64,000 nucleotides of DNA from positions 45,128,699-45,192,698 of the forward strand of contig CM053272.1 in NCBI GenBank assembly GCA_028583415.1. Reading direction: 5' to 3'. Source of the stretch: Protea cynaroides. Its lineage: Eukaryota > Streptophyta > Magnoliopsida > Proteales > Proteaceae. Shown piece after piece: positions 59,518-64,000 of the stretch. Position 1 is the stretch's first letter. Each line of letters starts with the position of its first letter. The notes below the pieces were generated by a model, which did no database searches, had not been told where the DNA came from, and was given only the letters and a program-made list of their open reading frames with translations. Position numbers and translations under genes: made by a program.

Positions 59518-59846
59518 CTAAAAAGAACTGATGTGAAAGGAATGCGTAGCTTATGTGGGCCAAGGAATCGGCTGCTTAGCTTAATAATAAGTAATTACGT
59601 TATCCTTCTGTTCTCGTAAATTACGTCAAGTATCCCAAGAAAGTGGAAGTCCCACCGACCAGACCGACAATCTCGTGGGGGATCCTCTCGGTCTTACAAA
59701 ATGAATCCAACGGGAATTGTTTAGAGTTACTGGTCGGCTACCAATGTAGCAGCCAACCATATTGTGCCAAGTGGATACTGTACGAGAGCCAAAAATTTTA
59801 TTTCGTTCTTGAAAGAATCAAAGCTTTGCCACTACTCATCCTCTTC

Positions 59847-60142
59847 GGATTTACATCGTTTCCTCCCAGTTGTTCTGGGAGGACAGTGGTAATCTATCCT
59901 GAATGATTATCCTGTGGCTCTCGGTGAATTCGAGATCTACGTCCGAGTCGACACCTTCTGTCGGCTTGGCTTGTCGACTGGGTGTCGCTCGAACATGGGT
60001 CTCGGATTCACCAAGAGCCACGTGGCAATCATCCAGAATAGGTTGCCACTGTCCTCCAAGACCACTGGGAAGAGAGGATGCAGATCCGCTTGGACATGGA
60101 TCTCGTATTCACCGTGGCTCTAGGAGGAGAGGATGCGGTTCC
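59847..60142. mobile_element. Hairpin MITE, subfamily A, with an extra right-end fragment
   Basis: Starts GGATTTACATCGTTTCC. The regular right end is at about 60087 (gaggatgcagatcc). A further right-end piece (60088-60142: ctcgtattcacc, taggaggagaggatgcgg) follows, like the copy at 15979. CACGTG at 60019. No clear target duplication. Confidence 0.82.
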
Positions 60143-60299
60143 CTTTGTCTTCTACATAAAAAAGATGGACCTGATTTTAAGGAACTGTATGTTTCTAGTT
60201 TCTTCAACCGTGATCTGACCGTTAGAGATTATCTGATGTTCATATCCATGTATTGCTACATACTCTCAGTGAATTCTAGTTATTGAATTAAGATTGGAA

Positions 60300-60768
60300 T
60301 CTCTTTAACAATAGGGAAGACTTAAACCTTGATTTTAGTCACAACTTGAAAAATATTTTTATGGACGAAATTAATTATAAGATTAATTGGTTCAATGGGA
60401 GTCTAGTTACAGGTAGATCGGTTTAAGTATGATTAGAGATGGATCAATCTGATTCACTGTGGGACTCGTCCAGGGTTAGGGGTGGTATTATAAATATCAA
60501 TGGTTAGAGTCCCCACAGTCATGGTGTTATTTTCTTCTCCTGTTCTCATACGCAGCGAGAAGATCAAGGGATCCCGACAGGCTTTGGAAGACTCAGATCC
60601 AAGTATTCAAAGCAAAGAAAATGGTCGAAAATCAATCTACAGCAAGAAGTATGTGTCATATCAACTCTTTTCAATACTCATTGTATTTTAATAATCTGGG
60701 TGGTATGTTTGTTAGGGTTCATGGAAAATTTCATGAAAAAACCTAAAGAAGATCTAAAAAATCTTACA
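60300..60768 (+). mobile_element. Possible 5' LTR of a degenerate LTR retrotransposon
   Basis: Sequence ending atcttaca lies one base before a Met-tRNA primer site, so its last bases should be an LTR end. The start of the LTR and a partner LTR were not found. Confidence 0.4.
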
Positions 60769-60769
60769 G

Positions 60770-60783
60770 TGGAATCAGAGCCA
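60770..60783 (+). other. tRNA-Met primer-binding site
   Basis: tggaatcagagcca differs at one base from the plant initiator-Met tRNA complement and is one base from a CA terminus. Confidence 0.6.
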
Positions 60784-62790
60784 CCTACACAGATCTAGAA
60801 TCGATGGAAAAATATTGTTAAAACTTTATGTTTGATTAGATTGAAAAAGGGAGAGATTTTTCTCTCAAATTTTTCGTATGAACCTGTCTAGAGTTTGGAC
60901 CCTCGAAATTTTTTTTTCGAACCGTTAAAAAAAAATTTTTTTTTATAGGATAATAGGTCTAAGAGAGACGGAGCTGGCCACATAAGGTTGGTCGCCGAAA
61001 GTTACCTAACGCGCTCTCATGCGCCGCCTAAAAAAGCACGTGAGATCCACGTGCCGGAGGCAATTAAAAAAAAAAAGAAAAAAAAAGGTAAAGGTAGGGC
61101 TGACGTCACCTGGTCAGCCCCGTACTGGACTGAACCGATCTGGGCCAGTCCAGGACCAAACCAGAACCCAGACCAGCCCGATCGACCCAAGGAGACCAGT
61201 GAATCCGACCCAATGACCAGACTTTTGACCCGTAACCCGACCCGATGATCCAATTTTTTGGTCTGAGGACCTGACCCGTCGACTAGAAAAAGTGGGACCG
61301 AGAACCCCGATGGGTGGGTTGGTTGGGCCAGAGATTGAACCGCTGATTTACGGTTCGATTTAAAGTCCAGACCGTTTGGTTTGGTCTGGACCAAAGCATT
61401 AAAATTTAAGTTGTGGGTTCGGTCCGCCCATAACTGAGCCTGGACAGACCGAACTGACCGGCTAAACCGCCCGAAATCGGTTCAAGATGCAAGAATGCAA
61501 GTGCCGACTTTGATCAACGATTATGGGCCCTAGGAGCGTCGGATTTTAACGTGATTTTTTGCGTTGAATTTGTATTTTCATGCTCTACAGTTTGGTACAT
61601 AGTTTGGTGATTTGAGGAATTTATTTTTTATTAAAAGGTGTCTCAAATTAGTTCGATTTGTAGTTTTCTGCTTGTTTATCAGTTATTTTTGTGCCAGATA
61701 CTTGTAGAAGGTTGTGCGTGCATGATATTTTATTTATTGACCCACAAGGTGCTACAAAATAGGGTTTGAGGATATCACTGTGGAATTAGGTAGAACCCGC
61801 CAAAATGATACACCTAGTTTCATCATGATGTCTTCAAATTCAAAGTTCATGTATTTGTAAATGCTTGTGTATGGACGATATATACCCAAATGTGACATTG
61901 TCAAGTTTTGATCAAATTAAAGTTTGTGGGTGTTATGTGAAGATTGGGTGAAATCCACCAAAGTGGTACACTCAGTTCCAACATGGTGGTCCTTAAACTC
62001 CAAATTTATGAATTTACATATACAATGAAGGATATATTTTTATTACACTGTTCTCCATGGTGTGAAAAGCAGCTAAGAAAGATAGTGTTAACCCAAATGT
62101 GGCATTGTCAAAGTTAAAGGTATGTTCATGCACATGAGTTGAAAGGGTTTTGACTTTAGGGAGTCTAATTAATCCAAAGGTGGTGGAATTTTCGAGAGTC
62201 ATTATTCTTTCGCAGTCACTGCACAGAAACTGAGAAGACCACTGCATGTTTATCTCAAAGGAGAATGTGTAGTTGGTTAACTCTTGAAAAATGATATTTA
62301 TTTGCATGAATGATTTATATGGTTAACGCAAGTAAGGATATGCGTATGAATCTTCAGTGATTTGATACTGTATTTAAACTCATACACTGATGTGTTCATC
62401 CAAGTATGACTGTCCTAAAGAATATTTTGTTATCTATTTTTTTCTATTTGGGACAAAGTATAAATAAATATAAATTACATGTGTTTATATGAGTCTTGTG
62501 TAATTTATCTATTGTAGGACATTTGTGTTTAGACTCATATAATGATGATGATTTATGTCTCTTAGGATGTCTGTCTCAGTGAATGTACCATATGGTTTGA
62601 TAGTTTCTTTTCCACTCTTTTTAAGACAAAGAATAAAATTTATTATGAGTAATTTACATAAGTTGTGAGGTATTTTACTATTGAGGTTATATGTAGTAGT
62701 ATTAAGATGAGAAATGTTGCAAATGGATTATCTAAGAAAAATTCAAAGGATAAGAATAATATTTTAGAGGGAGTCAGAAGATAGTTTATT
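60784..62790 (+). mobile_element. Leader-like interior of the LTR element, non-coding
   Basis: Low-complexity, G/C-richer 61085-61500 with many gaccc/ggtcc words, then AT-rich sequence. An imperfect direct repeat (about 61783-61860 against 61937-62010, both with aaatccaccaaa/acccgccaaaa and gatggt/tggtg words) is present. No gag or pol domain seen. Confidence 0.33.
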
Positions 62791-62791
62791 T

Positions 62792-64000
62792 GTCACACCC
62801 CAATTCTGATCTAACCAGAACGGTGTGAGTGAACCGTCATTGAACCAACGGTTCACACCAGGATCTCGAATAGGCCGTGTCCACCCATACAAACCATTAC
62901 ACATAACCACAATCAGAATATAAATATACAGCGGAAGACTTTTAAATAAAATGAACCGAGTACCTATTGATAATTTAAATAAAATATCCAATTATTCAAA
63001 TCAAACACATAATATAATATCTCTTACATCACTTTAATCCAACAAAAAATAACTGAAATAAATAAATAAAAATTCATCATAGGTACACGCAGAAATGGCA
63101 CTCGCATGAAGCATCATGCTCGTCCTCCCCTGCTTGTACATCCAGAGCAGCTACACCTTCATACATCGGAGCGTTCACGTAATCGTCCACAGTATAACCT
63201 GCATCCATATCTAAAACAAGATGTGCACAAAGGGTGAGCTCACAACACAACTCAGTAAGACAATCAGAGAGTTTCACAATATTATGCATGAGTAACAATC
63301 ATTTTATGTTGTAGTCTGGTTTTAAGTTTGCAATGTGCTATAGAAAGGTTTGGTGGCCCCCGCACCTCTATACACGAGTGTGTGACATCGTACAGTAGAT
63401 CACACTATCACCAACCCACATGCACCCATCATGGGATAGAGATAGAGCTAAGGTATACCCGCACCTCCCCGATACTCTACCCATACCGTACCTAAGCCCC
63501 TACTGGCCAGGGCTCGCAAACTGGGCTCGCAACTAACCAATCCTATATGTCAACAATGTATGCTCTATCCCAGCACAGTCATCTACGGCATAGAGATAGA
63601 GCTAAGACATTCCCACACCTCCCCTGATACCCTATCCGCAACTACACACTAGAATAGAAACAATACGCAGGTAGACCCTATCCCAACATAACTCCCTACG
63701 ACATAGAGATAGAGCTAAAGCATCGTGGACAAGCCAACGTCGACTCGGAATCCTCAGTACCACATAACAATGGCCGGGACAACATCAATATCGGAGACCA
63801 CCGTACCACGACCTTCCCCTGATACCCCACCCGTAACAAGCATGTTAAGACAGAATACTACAAAAATTTCTAGTGTGAAGAGCGATCTCAGGCCCATGCC
63901 CCACTCCACACACTAACGAAAACAATCACATGCCTAACAAATACATCTTATCAATGCATGAATAGTAATAATAACTGAAAGTAAAGGATGGCATGTGAAT
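62792..64000 (-). mobile_element. Probable LTR-type repeat starting TGTCACACCCC, runs off the window
   Basis: tgtcacacccc at 62792 and, further on, aagggtgagctcacaac (63230) are phrases common in abundant plant LTR repeats. The sequence is moderately GC-richer than its left neighbour. No protein of known family is seen; a 73-codon frame at 63077-63298 is probably incidental. The right edge lies outside the window. Confidence 0.35.
63430..63720 (+). repeat. Irregular repeat: atagagatagagcta block, three copies
   Basis: atagagatagagctaa-type blocks occur at about 63436, 63590 and 63703. The first two are each followed by cccacacctcccctgatacc-like text. Spacing is about 154 and 113 bases. Confidence 0.75.

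Noticed and set aside
63430..63720. Regularly spaced repeats that could suggest a CRISPR array
   Set aside because: Plant DNA, unequal spacing, only three irregular blocks and no cas genes. It is repeat structure within an LTR-like element.

Overview
The window is plant nuclear DNA from a flowering plant. It has AT-rich intergenic sequence, GT-AG introns, pyrimidine-rich 5' leaders, many microsatellites, and three intron-bearing genes of standard plant families. I cannot place the species; nothing here is decisive between a dicot, a basal eudicot or a magnoliid. No bacterial, viral or organellar gene was recognised, and no RNA gene or CRISPR array was seen.

Only three genes can be supported, and all three look intact. 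(1) A secreted thaumatin-like (PR-5 family) protein lies on the + strand at 11486-12371, with 2 exons. (2) A plant leishmanolysin-type M8 zinc metalloprotease with EGF-like repeats lies on the - strand at 17490-25637. I rebuilt 17 coding exons with consistent phase and 847 codons plus stop. (3) A mitochondrial calcium uniporter (MCU) pore subunit lies on the - strand at 47819-49792, with 2 exons. They are not an operon and show no functional link.

The rest, well over four fifths of the window, is transposon-derived or anonymous. At 1.6-3.8 kb there is a decayed Ty3/gypsy-like gag remnant in a stretch with abnormal homopolymers. At 7285-8891 there is a complete 1.6-kb non-coding LTR element (TRIM-type) with two 383-bp LTRs, a Met-tRNA primer site and a polypurine tract. 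Several non-autonomous DNA transposons are visible as inverted repeats flanked by target-site duplications: Mutator-like ones with 9-10 bp duplications (28.8, 42.3 and probably 9.7 kb) and hAT-like ones with 8-bp duplications (39.5, 43.6 and 53.0 kb). CACTA-like ends lie near 44.05 and 54.0 kb. SINE-like and LINE-like tails also occur, including one short retroposon inserted twice in succession at 58.0-58.4 kb.

The most distinctive system is a family of about 230-290 bp elements that are almost entirely one long hairpin. Most start near GGATCC, carry CGAGCCGACA-type blocks around the centre, and are flanked by 9-bp target duplications. Eleven full-length or near-full-length copies and one fragment occur (16.0, 33.3, 33.6, 34.2, 34.4, 35.5, 40.3, 44.6, 50.7, 52.2, 58.6 and 59.8 kb), plus a 149-bp relative at 59.4 kb that keeps only the ends. 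They fall into three arm-sequence subfamilies joined by common ends and core, several carry CACGTG G-boxes in their arms, and none encodes a protein. I infer that they are Mutator-type foldback MITEs driven by a transposase from elsewhere.
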